The notes under the pieces: model-generated | What the model was told of the DNA's origin: nothing | The model's database searches: none | The model's input: the letters and a program-made list of their open reading frames with translations, nothing else | In this document: piece by piece, positions 9,072 through 18,112 of the stretch | Layout: each line of letters begins with the position of its first letter | Position numbering within the stretch: position 1 is the first letter of the stretch | From: Promethearchaeota archaeon | Lineage (GTDB): Archaea > Asgardarchaeota > Lokiarchaeia > Sigyniarchaeales > SOKP01 | Assembly: GCA_019058245.1 (NCBI GenBank) | Contig: JAHPZJ010000022.1 | Span: 1-55,645, forward strand | DNA length: 55,645 bases | Direction: 5' to 3' | Translations under genes and position numbers: made by a program

Positions 9072-9335
9072 GTGAAATCAAATAAAGAATTAATTAAAGA
9101 CGAAAAAGTTCAACAAAGACGTTCTAGAGGAAAAGATTGGGAAAGAAGATTCAATGTTGAAGAAAGTAGGGTTACTGAGTATGTAGAATTGTATAAATCA
9201 ATGGGTTTTGAAGTGTATGTTGAAAATTCTACTCATAATGAAATGGAAGACTGTGAAATATGCTTTAAAGCTGATTTTGATAATTTAAAGACAATTTATG
9301 TCAGACTAAAGGATAGAGAAATGAAATTAAAATAA
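9072..9335 (+). CDS. small hypothetical protein
   Basis: 87 residues starting on GTG. It is highly charged with no membrane segment; an N-terminal lysine/arginine-rich half (QRRSRGKDWERRF) is followed by a likely alpha/beta part with YKSMGFEVYVEN and DCEICFKADFDNLKTIYVR. The Cys-x2-Cys pair alone is too little for a zinc site. The coding frame is clean and it is placed 38 bases ahead of the MaoC gene, so the two may be co-transcribed. No family recognised and no function proposed. Confidence 0.6.
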   Translation: MKSNKELIKDEKVQQRRSRGKDWERRFNVEESRVTEYVELYKSMGFEVYVENSTHNEMEDCEICFKADFDNLKTIYVRLKDREMKLK

Positions 9336-9373
9336 TAGTTAATATTTTATCTATTTTTTCATTACTTTATTGT

Positions 9374-9811
9374 ATGTCAGAATTAGATCCTGTCAAATGG
9401 GATGATTACGAAATTGGGCAGTCAGCATCATTTACTAAAACGATAACAGAAGAAGATGTCATGAAATTTGCTGAAGTAACTGGAGATTACAATCCAATTC
9501 ATGTAAATCCTCAATATGCTGCAACTCAAATGTTTGGAAAACAAGTGGCACATGGAGCTTTGAGTTCTGGTTTAATATCGGCCGTTTTAGGCACAAAATT
9601 ATTTGGACCGGGTATATTATATGGAGGACAGACAGTAAGGTTTGAAAAACCAGTATTTTTTGGTGATACTCTAACTGCTATTGCCACAGTAAAGGAAAAA
9701 TATACTAAAAAAGAAGGTAAATTAAAATTTATTGATTGTGAGACTATTGTAAAAAACCAAAATGGTGAAGTAGTAACATCTGGAGAAGGTACTATATTAG
9801 TTTTAAAGTAA
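9374..9811 (+). CDS. MaoC-family (R)-specific enoyl-CoA hydratase
   Basis: 145 residues with a single hotdog fold. The active-site stretch is GDYNPIHVNPQYAA, giving the Asp and His of the (R)-hydratase motif, followed by the overhang FGKQVAHGALSSGL that is standard for MaoC and PhaJ proteins. It hydrates a trans-2-enoyl-CoA to the (R)-3-hydroxyacyl-CoA or runs in reverse. A second, more divergent hotdog protein is at 16469-16939 in the BcrB-like operon, so the cell seems to run more than one hydration step. The ATG start is preceded by a T-rich leader without a strong Shine-Dalgarno. Confidence 0.92.
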   Translation: MSELDPVKWDDYEIGQSASFTKTITEEDVMKFAEVTGDYNPIHVNPQYAATQMFGKQVAHGALSSGLISAVLGTKLFGPGILYGGQTVRFEKPVFFGDTLTAIATVKEKYTKKEGKLKFIDCETIVKNQNGEVVTSGEGTILVLK

Positions 9812-9812
9812 T

Positions 9813-9831
9813 TCTTTTCTTCTTTTTTCTT
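9813..9831 (+). terminator. T-rich transcript end after the MaoC gene
   Basis: A pyrimidine run of T with scattered C starts two bases after the stop codon. Archaeal RNA polymerase stops at such T tracts without needing a hairpin. Called by composition only. Confidence 0.35.
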
Positions 9832-10025
9832 CATATAATTGGAAGCTAAATTGTATAATCTAAACCATTTCGGGCATTAACTTCTTTTAAGATTTTATAT
9901 ATTTTTAATTATTTTCATTTTTGCAGCAGAATTTATTATTTCTTTGAATTTAAAAAGTATATTTTAACTTTTTATAAGTATAGTATTGAATAATTTTAGT
10001 AAGGAAAGTGCACAAAATAAAGATT

Positions 10026-10718
10026 TTACAAATCTTTTCTGAAACTATTAAATATTAACAATGTACCTATTATGAATGAAATAGGTGCTATAATTTTAGT
10101 CAATTCTATTATTATATCCAAAGTTTCAGAAAATCCACTATATATATCTAAAATATCTGGTCCAAAAATATATCCGAAAATAATAAAACAAGCACCAAAC
10201 ACTATCAATAGAGTTTTATTTCTTGAAGTTCCAGTGTTATTAAAGAATATAAAAAAGATTAAAAAGGGAATAAAAGTTGTAAAGAAGAACAGATAAATTA
10301 GAAAAATATTTGATAAAGAAGTAAATCCTAGCACTAATATTAAAATAAGGGGAATAACACCTGCAAAATAATGTCTTTCATATGATATTATATTCATAAC
10401 TTTTTCTAAATGAATTATTTTTGTCCAAAATGGAAAAATCATGATTAAAATCCTAATTCTTAAAAGAAAAAAAGAAATTTGAACATTATCTAAGAAAAAT
10501 AATGATAATATTTGTAGGATATTCTCAATACTAATAAAAATATAAAACATTTCCCAAGAAAATATGTCATTATAGAAGTGAAAATTTTTTTCTTTAGAAA
10601 ATTTCTTTGAAATATATAGTTTGTCGATTATAAGTGTTGCAAAGAGTAGTGATAAAATGATATTAATCACATATAATATTATATCTACAATTTCTAAATC
10701 CATGATTAATTCTCCCAA
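10026..10718 (-). CDS. seven-helix membrane protein, unknown function
   Basis: 230 residues with about seven hydrophobic helices (roughly 8-30, 45-68, 74-95, 115-136, 138-158, 168-188 and 198-222). The N-terminus lies outside the first helix and a basic KKFSKEKNFH loop follows helix 1, fitting a cytoplasmic loop. There is no transporter signature or catalytic motif visible. The topology resembles the seven-helix sensor or MASE-like domains that occur alone in archaea, but this is only a topology match. It follows the double nitroreductase on the same strand with a 20-base gap, so the two may be one transcript. Confidence 0.6.
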   Translation of the reverse strand: MGELIMDLEIVDIILYVINIILSLLFATLIIDKLYISKKFSKEKNFHFYNDIFSWEMFYIFISIENILQILSLFFLDNVQISFFLLRIRILIMIFPFWTKIIHLEKVMNIISYERHYFAGVIPLILILVLGFTSLSNIFLIYLFFFTTFIPFLIFFIFFNNTGTSRNKTLLIVFGACFIIFGYIFGPDILDIYSGFSETLDIIIELTKIIAPISFIIGTLLIFNSFRKDL

Positions 10719-10738
10719 ATAGAAATTAAATTATATAA

Positions 10739-12034
10739 TTATTTATTTTTAAGGAAAAACAAAACTAATGGTACTAAATTTCCTTTAAGCGACAGTCTCT
10801 CATTTTTACCTCGATTCACTAAATTAAATGCCAATTGATTAATAGATTTTTCAGTATCATCAAGATTGAATAAGACTCTGAATTTAGGATCATCAGGATT
10901 TGAGATAATTGTTTTCTGCCATTGAAGACCCAAAGCATTGGCTTGAAGTTGCAATCCTGCAAGTGCCATACCTGCTTCAATCTCTGCCCAATATTTCGTA
11001 TTCATAAATGTTTTTCCAATAGTACTATGCATAAAACCTGAGCATGGTTTCTTTCTATCAATACATAATAAAATAGCATAATGAGAAAAATCCACATCAA
11101 ATTGACTTTCTATTTCATCTTTATGAATATCTGATGTATAACATTTAAGAAAATGATCATAAATCTTACGATTATTCACCTTAACCCATCTATTTAATGC
11201 AGAATATCCAACAGGATTATATATATATGATCCTTTTGGTACTTGAATAAGTTCATCCACAATAACTATTGGATAAACTGAATAACCTGCACATCCAGAA
11301 GCATGAACTCTACCATAACCGTTCTTCTCCAAAACATCTCTATTTCCATGAGTAGCATGGTCAGTTTCTCCTTGGCAAGCCCATAATAATTGAGAGATTT
11401 CATGTAAATTTGTATAATTTGGTGGCTTTTTATCCACTTTTTTAAAGATGGCATTGTCTAACGGAATTCCATTATATTGTTTTTTGTAAATTGAACGCTC
11501 TTTATAACATGCTGGTATGTCTAGCAATATTATTCCCTGCATTTCTGTTTTTCGAAGGGGTTCTAAAGTATCTTCTAGTAAAACGTCCCGATCTCTTTCA
11601 CGAACAGCCACAGAATATAGAAAAACATAATCACGATTTAGTATATTATTAATTAGTTTATTATATTTTTTTGGAGATCTAGCACGTTGAGATACTCCAA
11701 GCCCTATGCTTTCCGCTTTTAATGAAAGGTATTGCCAAATAAGTCCCATTTCAATTAACTCCACTAATTCAAGTGGGTCGTTCCAAATCATTTCTGGATA
11801 GAGTTCCATTGAATATTGAGTATTTTCTTTATCTGTAATTAATTTTAGCTCATTATCCTTATACAAATATATTCCTCCAGAATAATTCTCACCTTCGGGC
11901 AGGACAACAAATAAATTTTTTGATGATGCCGCTTGATTGGTTGATCTGCAAATATCTAAAATCTGTGTTAGTGATAGTACTCTACCTTTTCCTGAACAGT
12001 CTTTGCGACTTGACAAGCATCCTTGCAAGCTCAT
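10739..12034 (-). CDS. tandem nitroreductase-like protein (SagB/ThcOx-like fold)
   Basis: 431 residues that read as two nitroreductase-type halves. The C-terminal half is the better one: LHEISQLLWACQGETDHATH, SGCAGYSVYPIVIV, then AEIEAGMALAGLQLQANALGLQW, the order seen in SagB-type FMN oxidases and reductases. The N-terminal half has LTQILDICRSTNQA, SGGIYLY and ELIEMGLIWQYLSLKAESIGLG, a weaker echo of the same order. The two-half design resembles nitroreductase pseudo-dimers fused in one chain. The Cys residues CAGYS and the N-terminal CLSSRKDC are unusual. No RiPP precursor or cyclodehydratase is nearby, so a RiPP role is not supported. FMN-dependent reduction of an unknown substrate is the best reading. 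Confidence 0.65.
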   Translation of the reverse strand: MSLQGCLSSRKDCSGKGRVLSLTQILDICRSTNQAASSKNLFVVLPEGENYSGGIYLYKDNELKLITDKENTQYSMELYPEMIWNDPLELVELIEMGLIWQYLSLKAESIGLGVSQRARSPKKYNKLINNILNRDYVFLYSVAVRERDRDVLLEDTLEPLRKTEMQGIILLDIPACYKERSIYKKQYNGIPLDNAIFKKVDKKPPNYTNLHEISQLLWACQGETDHATHGNRDVLEKNGYGRVHASGCAGYSVYPIVIVDELIQVPKGSYIYNPVGYSALNRWVKVNNRKIYDHFLKCYTSDIHKDEIESQFDVDFSHYAILLCIDRKKPCSGFMHSTIGKTFMNTKYWAEIEAGMALAGLQLQANALGLQWQKTIISNPDDPKFRVLFNLDDTEKSINQLAFNLVNRGKNERLSLKGNLVPLVLFFLKNK

Positions 12035-12265
12035 GTTTATATCATTTCTTTTATTTAATTAGATGAAATCTTAATATTTACTTCAAATAAAATTTATGAT
12101 TTTTAAAATTTAATAAATTTTTCCCTAAATAAAGTAAAAAGTAAAATTTTTTATCTAATCTTACTGTTTAAAATAAGATTAAAAGATCATTAAATTTGAT
12201 CTGAACTATTAAAACTGTGAAATTATTTATTTAACTAAACAAATACGCAATAGAAGGATAATTGT

Positions 12266-13843
12266 ATGCCATGGCTTAATATTGGTGAAATAGTTAATGT
12301 TAATGCTAAAAAATATCCAGATAAATTAGCCCTAAAAGATACAAGAAAACGATTATCATTTAAAGATCTAAATGAAAGAACTAATAGACTTGCTAATGGA
12401 ATTCTTAAGTCTGGTATAAAAAAAGGTGATAAAGTAGCTATTTTATCAAATAATTGCATTGAATTTATGGAACTATTCGTTGCAGCGGCTAAAGGAGGAT
12501 TTATCGTAGTTCCCTTAAATTTTCGATTACATCCTGACGATATAAATTTTATAATTAATAACTCAGATGCGAAATGGTTGTTTGTAGAATCCCGATTCTA
12601 TGCTACTACAAAAAAAATATGGGAAGACGCTAAAGAGTTAGGATTCGAAAATATAGAACGCGTTCTAATTGCCGATAATCCTGCTAAAGGCTGGAAATTC
12701 TATGAAGATCTTGTTGAAATTGGGGAAAATAAATATCCATCAATAAAAGTTGATCCAGAAGACAAATGGATAATACTTTATACTTCTGGAACAACAGGTA
12801 GGCCAAAGGGCGTTATTCGTTCGCATCGTTCTTTTATTGCTTTTTTTTTAATCAATGAAGTAGAATTTTCCTTTACACCTCAAGATTATGGAATGATATT
12901 GATGCCGTTGTCACACATAAACTCTATTTTTCATTCATTTGTCTTCATATATTTAGGAGCTCCTGTTTTTATACATATAGAATATAAATTTGATCCTGAA
13001 GAAGTGTTAAAAATAATACATCAGGAGAAAATAACATTTACTTCGATGATACCTACTCATTTTAATCTAATATTGAGTTTGCCAGAAGAAATTAAACAAA
13101 AATATGACCTTAATAGCATAAAATCGTTATTAACTTCATCCGCGCCAGCAACTAAACAAATGAAATTAAATGTTATGAAACTTTTTAGCAAGGTGCGGCT
13201 TTTTGAGGCATATGGATCAACTGAAGCAGGTTTAGTAACACTTCTAAGACCTGAAGACCAGATGAATAAATTAGGTTCTATTGGTAAAGAATGTATTGGA
13301 AGTGATAATATAAAACTATTAGACAAAGAAGGAAATCCTGTAGCAATTGGAGAAATTGGTGAGCTATTTTCCCGTAGTCCACAAATGTTTAATGAATATT
13401 ACAAGTTGCCTGAAAAAACTAAAGAATCATTTAAAGGAGAATATTTTACTGCAGGTGATATGGCAACAAAAGATGGACAAGGTTTTTACTATTTAGTAGA
13501 TAGAAAAGCTAATATGATAATTAGTGGTGGAGAACATGTTTATCCCTCCGAAGTTGAAAAAGTGATCATTTCGCATCCTTCAGTTAAAGAATGTGCAGTT
13601 ATTGGGTTGAGTGATTACAAATGGGGGGAGTGTGTTACTGGTGTGTGTGTTTTAAACGAGAAAGTTGACTTAGATACCTTTAATAAGGAAATGCACCAAT
13701 ATTGTGAAGATAAATTAACTGGATTTAAGATTCCAAAAAAATTTATATGTGTGGATGCTAAAGAAATTCCTAGAACTAGTTCTGGAAAAATTATTCATCG
13801 AAAATTAAGAGAAAAGTTTGATAAGCAAATAAATGATATATAA
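12266..13843 (+). CDS. acyl-CoA ligase (AMP-forming), copy 2
   Basis: 525 residues of the ANL superfamily: YTSGTTGRPKGVIRSH (phosphate loop near residue 175), EAYGSTEAGLV, TAGDMATKDGQGFYYLVDRKANMI and the C-terminal lysine in PRTSSGKIIHRKLRE. The length and SGGEHVYPSEVEK stretch fit fatty-acid, cyclohexane-carboxylate or aromatic-acid CoA ligases. It is the first gene of the 12.2-18.9 kb forward operon, where it would produce the CoA ester that the thiolase, hydratase and iron-sulfur enzyme then use. The start ATG follows an AGAAGGATAATTG leader with a usable Shine-Dalgarno. The divergent gap on its left is only 230 bases and probably holds both promoters. Confidence 0.93.
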   Translation: MPWLNIGEIVNVNAKKYPDKLALKDTRKRLSFKDLNERTNRLANGILKSGIKKGDKVAILSNNCIEFMELFVAAAKGGFIVVPLNFRLHPDDINFIINNSDAKWLFVESRFYATTKKIWEDAKELGFENIERVLIADNPAKGWKFYEDLVEIGENKYPSIKVDPEDKWIILYTSGTTGRPKGVIRSHRSFIAFFLINEVEFSFTPQDYGMILMPLSHINSIFHSFVFIYLGAPVFIHIEYKFDPEEVLKIIHQEKITFTSMIPTHFNLILSLPEEIKQKYDLNSIKSLLTSSAPATKQMKLNVMKLFSKVRLFEAYGSTEAGLVTLLRPEDQMNKLGSIGKECIGSDNIKLLDKEGNPVAIGEIGELFSRSPQMFNEYYKLPEKTKESFKGEYFTAGDMATKDGQGFYYLVDRKANMIISGGEHVYPSEVEKVIISHPSVKECAVIGLSDYKWGECVTGVCVLNEKVDLDTFNKEMHQYCEDKLTGFKIPKKFICVDAKEIPRTSSGKIIHRKLREKFDKQINDI

Positions 13844-13889
13844 AATATCATCAAAATAGCGATTAAAAAATTTAATGGTCTATTAGAAA

Positions 13890-15098
13890 ATGACTTTTAA
13901 AAAAGTATATATCCCTTATGGACAGTATTGGAGCACTCCTTTTTCAAGGTGGCAAATGAGTTTCCAAAATCTTCATGCCATAAGATTTGCGGCAGATATT
14001 TCTAAACGTTTTTTGGATATAAGGGGAATTTCACCTAATATCTTTGATGAACTCATATTTGGTATTACAATTCCCCAACTTTATAGTTTTTATGGAGGAC
14101 CTTGGTTAGCAAGTATGATTGGAATAGAACATGTGACTGGACCTATGATTAGTCAAGCATGTGCCACAGGAACACACGCAATTTCTATTGCTGCTCAAAA
14201 TGTTGAGACGGGAATAAATAAAAATGTACTTGTAATAACCGCAGATCGATGTTCAAATGGACCTCACTTAGTCTATCCCAATCCTCAAGCTCCTGGAAGC
14301 ACATTGGAAGCAGAAAATTGGGTTTGGGACAACTTTGGAAGGGATCCTTTTGCTGAAAACTCAATGATTCAAACAGCTGAAAATGTAGCTAAAGAAGCGA
14401 ATATTTCCAGAAAGGACCAAGACAAAATTACACTTATGCGATATAATCAATATCAGAATTCTTTAAAGAATAATAGTGCATTTCAAAAGAGATATATGAT
14501 AGAACCAATTAAAGTTAAAGATCATAAGGGTCAAAAAGTAATTTCAGTTGTAGAAGGAGATGAAGGTATATATCCTACTACAATGGAGGGTCTATCGAAG
14601 CTTAAACCTGTTCTTTCAGGAGGTACAGTTACTTATGGAACTCAAACTCATCCAGCAGATGGAAATTGTGGAATAATTATTACAACAAAAGAAAAGGCAA
14701 ATCAATTAAGAAAACGAGAAGATATTGAGATAAGAATCATATCTTATGGAGAATATAAGACTAAAAAAGGATATATGGCAATGGCCATAGTTCCAGCAGC
14801 AAATAAAGCTCTAAAAAGAGGAGATATTTCTATACAAGATGTATCTGTAATTAAAACTCATAATCCTTTTGCAGTTAATGATATTTATTTCTGTATGGAA
14901 ATGGATATTGATTGGAAGGATATGAATAACTATGGTAGTTCACTCATATATGGACATCCTCAAGCGCCCACAATGATGCGGATAATTATAGAATTGATTG
15001 AAGAATTGGTAGAAAAAGGGGGAGGATTCGGTCTTGCTGATGGCTGTGCGGCTGGAGATACAGGAGCCGCTCTCCTGATAGAAGTAAAAGTAGATTAA
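13890..15098 (+). CDS. thiolase-fold acyltransferase with altered active-site loop
   Basis: 402 residues, thiolase superfamily. The acylated cysteine is Cys91 (SQACATGTHAI), the histidine is His356 (GHPQAPTMMR) and the second cysteine is Cys386 (GCAAGD), so the catalytic triad is present. The usual NEAFA loop reads HNPFAVND (324-331) and the LGHPxGATGAR motif has become YGHPQAPTMMR, both far from biosynthetic or degradative thiolases. It would cleave or form a 3-oxoacyl-CoA, perhaps with an unusual bulky acyl group. It sits 46 bases after the acyl-CoA ligase and 61 bases before the BcrB-like gene. A non-thiolytic role is possible. Confidence 0.88.
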   Translation: MTFKKVYIPYGQYWSTPFSRWQMSFQNLHAIRFAADISKRFLDIRGISPNIFDELIFGITIPQLYSFYGGPWLASMIGIEHVTGPMISQACATGTHAISIAAQNVETGINKNVLVITADRCSNGPHLVYPNPQAPGSTLEAENWVWDNFGRDPFAENSMIQTAENVAKEANISRKDQDKITLMRYNQYQNSLKNNSAFQKRYMIEPIKVKDHKGQKVISVVEGDEGIYPTTMEGLSKLKPVLSGGTVTYGTQTHPADGNCGIIITTKEKANQLRKREDIEIRIISYGEYKTKKGYMAMAIVPAANKALKRGDISIQDVSVIKTHNPFAVNDIYFCMEMDIDWKDMNNYGSSLIYGHPQAPTMMRIIIELIEELVEKGGGFGLADGCAAGDTGAALLIEVKVD

Positions 15099-15159
15099 TT
15101 TATTATTTTAAAATTTATTTTTTCAAATTTAAAAGAAATTAATTATAAGGGCATGATTA

Positions 15160-16386
15160 ATGCTTAGAAAAAAAATACAAGCATCAAAAAAATTAACCCA
15201 AGTAATGTCTGATTATTATCATGAATTAGACCATGCTTCCAATAGTAGTGAAAAGAAAGTTGCTTGGTGTTCTAGTGTAGGTCCTGCTGAAATTTTAAGG
15301 AGTTTAGATTTTAAAGTCTTTTTTCCAGAAAACCATAGTGCTATGTTAGGTTCTTCCAGAATGGCTACAGAATTAATTCCCTATGCTAATGCAATAGGAT
15401 ATTCTCCAGAAATATGTTCTTACCTTACTGCAGATATTGGGGCATACTTAAAAAAAGTGACTCCCCTAACAAAAGCATACCCCGATATTAAAAGTATTCC
15501 AAAACCAGATGTGCTTGTGTTTAACACCAATCAATGTAGAGAAGTTCAAGATTGGTTTGATTGGTATGCTAATGAATATAACGTTCCTGTAGTTGGTATT
15601 TCTACGCCTAGGACTATTGGTGAAGTTACCAAAGAACATATTACATTTATATCACAACAGATGGAAAATCTTGTTGAGGTGTTAGAGAAAATTTCTAAAA
15701 TTTCATTTGATATAAAAAAACTTAAAGCTGTATTATCACTTTCGCGGGAATGCTCTGAACTTTGGAAAAAAGTGTTAAATACAGCAACTAACAAACCTTC
15801 ACCCTTAACATTTTTTGATGGAACTATTCATATGGGACCTGCTGTAGTTTTAAGAGGAACAAATCAAGCAGTAGATTATTATAAGACTTTATTAGCAGAA
15901 TTAAAAGACCGAGTTAAAAATCACATTGGAGCTGTAGAGAATGAGAAATTTAGACTTTATTGGGAAGGTATGCCTATTTGGGGAAGATTAAGACATTATT
16001 CAGAATTATTTGCATCTTTAAATGCATGTGTAGTAGCCTCAACATATTGTAATAGTTGGATTTTTTCCGCTTTTGATGAAACTAATCCATTTAACAGTAT
16101 GGCAAAAGCTTATACTAAATTGTTTATTGTTCGTTCAGATGAATATAAAGAAAAATATCTTAGAAAAATGGCTGAATTTTTTAGTATAGATGGGATCATA
16201 TTTCATGATGCTAAAACTTGCCCTCATAATACAAATAGTAGATATGGTATGCCCCAAAGACTCGAACAAGTTATTGGAATTCCCAATTTGATTATAAATG
16301 GAGATTTGAATGACTTGAGATGTCTTTCCGATGAACAATCAAGAACAAGTATAGAAGCTTTTATTGAACAATTAGAACAGAGTTAA
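15160..16386 (+). CDS. BcrB/HgdB-family iron-sulfur subunit (benzoyl-CoA reductase / 2-hydroxyacyl-CoA dehydratase)
   Basis: 408 residues, the standard size for the family. It has PENHSAMLGSSRMA, EICSYLTADIG (Cys86), NTNQCREV (Cys126), RLYWEGMPIWGRLRHYSE, STYCNSWIF, HDAKTCPHNTNSRYGMPQR (Cys354) and INGDLNDLRC; the WEGMPIW to NSRYGMPQR part is closest in memory to benzoyl-CoA reductase subunit B. Members bind a [4Fe-4S] cluster and take single electrons from the ATP-driven activator encoded at 18113-18907. Known enzymes need two different large subunits; only one is encoded here. The product therefore either works as a homodimer or has a partner elsewhere. The substrate (aromatic, alicyclic or 2-hydroxyacyl-CoA) is not settled. 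Confidence 0.88.
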   Translation: MLRKKIQASKKLTQVMSDYYHELDHASNSSEKKVAWCSSVGPAEILRSLDFKVFFPENHSAMLGSSRMATELIPYANAIGYSPEICSYLTADIGAYLKKVTPLTKAYPDIKSIPKPDVLVFNTNQCREVQDWFDWYANEYNVPVVGISTPRTIGEVTKEHITFISQQMENLVEVLEKISKISFDIKKLKAVLSLSRECSELWKKVLNTATNKPSPLTFFDGTIHMGPAVVLRGTNQAVDYYKTLLAELKDRVKNHIGAVENEKFRLYWEGMPIWGRLRHYSELFASLNACVVASTYCNSWIFSAFDETNPFNSMAKAYTKLFIVRSDEYKEKYLRKMAEFFSIDGIIFHDAKTCPHNTNSRYGMPQRLEQVIGIPNLIINGDLNDLRCLSDEQSRTSIEAFIEQLEQS

Positions 16387-16468
16387 ATGAGAATTAATCA
16401 ATATTAATATTATAATAATTTTAAGTAATCAAAAATATAATAATTTGAATAAAAGAGTGGTTAAAAAT

Positions 16469-16939
16469 ATGGTTGATAAGATAAACGCAATTGAGATAAA
16501 GAATTATATTGGGAAGGAGTTTCATACAAAATGGTATCAAGTTACTCAAAAAGCAATAAATATATTTGCGGATCTAACTCGTGATCATCAGTTTATTCAC
16601 ATCAATCCTGAATTAGCAAAAAATTCAATGTATGGGCAAACAGTTGCTCATGGTTTTTTTGTTTTATCTATGCTGGGTTTCTTTACATTACAAGATGGAA
16701 AGCAAGAATCAATGCAATTTTATGTAAAAGATGCCAAATCAATAATTAATTATGGATTTGATAAAATAAGATTTATCTCCCCTGTTCCGGTTGGCTCATA
16801 TATTAGAGATGTAACCCAAATTTCTAAAGTTGAATTAGTTAAAAGAGGAATGAAATTTACTTCTCACCATGTAATTGAAATTAGAGGTCAAACCAAGCCT
16901 GCGGTTATTGCAGATTGGATTAATTTACTTATTTTATAA
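16469..16939 (+). CDS. MaoC-like hotdog hydratase
   Basis: About 156 residues from ATG 16469, which follows GAGTGGTT; a TTG at 16445 would add eight residues. The hydratase motif is ADLTRDHQFIHINPELA with the overhang YGQTVAHGFFVLS, so the Asp and His are in place. Beta-strand KIRFISPVPVGSYIRD is the normal hotdog core. It would hydrate or dehydrate an enoyl-CoA made by the neighbouring BcrB-like enzyme. It lies between the BcrB-like gene and the ketopantoate-reductase-type gene on the same strand. Confidence 0.88.
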   Translation: MVDKINAIEIKNYIGKEFHTKWYQVTQKAINIFADLTRDHQFIHINPELAKNSMYGQTVAHGFFVLSMLGFFTLQDGKQESMQFYVKDAKSIINYGFDKIRFISPVPVGSYIRDVTQISKVELVKRGMKFTSHHVIEIRGQTKPAVIADWINLLIL

Positions 16940-17140
16940 ATAAAATTCATAATGAAATTATATTCTATAATAGAAATTTTATTTTTGAATAACTTGTTTT
17001 CTGATTTTAATATTATTGATGAAAAACTATAAAATACTATATATTAGAATTAAAAAATAAAAGATTGTTTGATATGATAAAAATTCACTTCACTATTGAT
17101 TTAATACAAAAAATTTAAAATTTTACGTATTGAAATAATT

Positions 17141-18076
17141 ATGGCACAGAATTTTAAATTTGGAATCATTGGAGTAGGACCATCAGGAGGGATTTTAGCC
17201 GCTCATTTAGTAAAGGCTGGCTATGAGGTTGTTCTTGTTGATATTAATAAAAACCATATGAATGCTATAAAAAATTATGGATTGAAAATTAGATATCTTA
17301 AACAATTTATGGTCACCTTTCCAAAAGAAAATATATTAAATTCCGTAAATGATCTTCAAAATAAAGATGTAAATGTTTTGTTTATTGCGGTAAAAGCACC
17401 GTATCTTAAAATAATTTTGCCTCAGGTTACAAAAGTTGTGAAATCAAAAACAATCTTAGTTAGTTTGCAAAATGGATTTGACACAGAAGAAATAATTGCA
17501 GAATTTGTTGGAGAAGAAAATTCTTTGCGTATGATTGTTAATTTTGGTGGTTATATTATAGACAATGGAGTAATAAGAATGTCATATTTTAATCCTCCAA
17601 ATTATTTGGGAGTATTAACTAAAAAAGCTGAAGAAAAAGCAAAAAAAATAGCAGAAATAATTAATTCCTCAGGATTAGAAACGATTTTCACTAAAGACAT
17701 CAAAAAAGAAGTATGGATAAAATGTATTCTTAATACAGTTGCCCCTCTTTGTGTATTAACCCATACTACAATGAAGGAGATAATGGATTTTAGTGGAACG
17801 AGAGAAATTAGTAGAAAATTATTGCGTGAAGGAGTAGAGGTTGCAAAAGCGTATGGTATATCTTTAGAACCAGATTTTATAGATAAAGGCATAGACTATT
17901 TGGAACATTTAGGACATCATAGAGTTTCAATGGCGCAAGATATCTATAACGGAAAACCATCCGAAATCGATTTTCTCAATGGAAAACTTGTAGAATATGG
18001 GAGGATCAAAGGTATAGAAACAATTTATAATAAATTATTTGTTTCTTTAATAAAAGTATGTGAATTTGCTCCTTAA
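17141..18076 (+). CDS. ketopantoate-reductase-family dehydrogenase (PanE/ApbA-like)
   Basis: 311 residues. The N-terminal Rossmann motif GIIGVGPSGGILAAHLVKAGY binds NAD(P)H; the C-terminal all-alpha domain carries the family's lysine and asparagine in KKEVWIKCILNTVAPL. The family includes ketopantoate reductase for CoA synthesis and also (R)-2-hydroxyacid dehydrogenases. In this operon, between a hotdog hydratase and a HgdC-type activator, the second role is attractive: it would make the (R)-2-hydroxy acid whose CoA ester a dehydratase uses. That link is inference; a pantothenate role cannot be ruled out. A 200-base AT-rich gap precedes it and may hold a promoter. Confidence 0.85.
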   Translation: MAQNFKFGIIGVGPSGGILAAHLVKAGYEVVLVDINKNHMNAIKNYGLKIRYLKQFMVTFPKENILNSVNDLQNKDVNVLFIAVKAPYLKIILPQVTKVVKSKTILVSLQNGFDTEEIIAEFVGEENSLRMIVNFGGYIIDNGVIRMSYFNPPNYLGVLTKKAEEKAKKIAEIINSSGLETIFTKDIKKEVWIKCILNTVAPLCVLTHTTMKEIMDFSGTREISRKLLREGVEVAKAYGISLEPDFIDKGIDYLEHLGHHRVSMAQDIYNGKPSEIDFLNGKLVEYGRIKGIETIYNKLFVSLIKVCEFAP

Positions 18077-18112
18077 TGTCCTCCTTAATTATAATTTATT
18101 TACTATAAAATT

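Noticed and set aside
10739..12034. SagB-type RiPP oxidase in a peptide cluster
   Set aside because: No precursor peptide, YcaO or transporter gene lies near.
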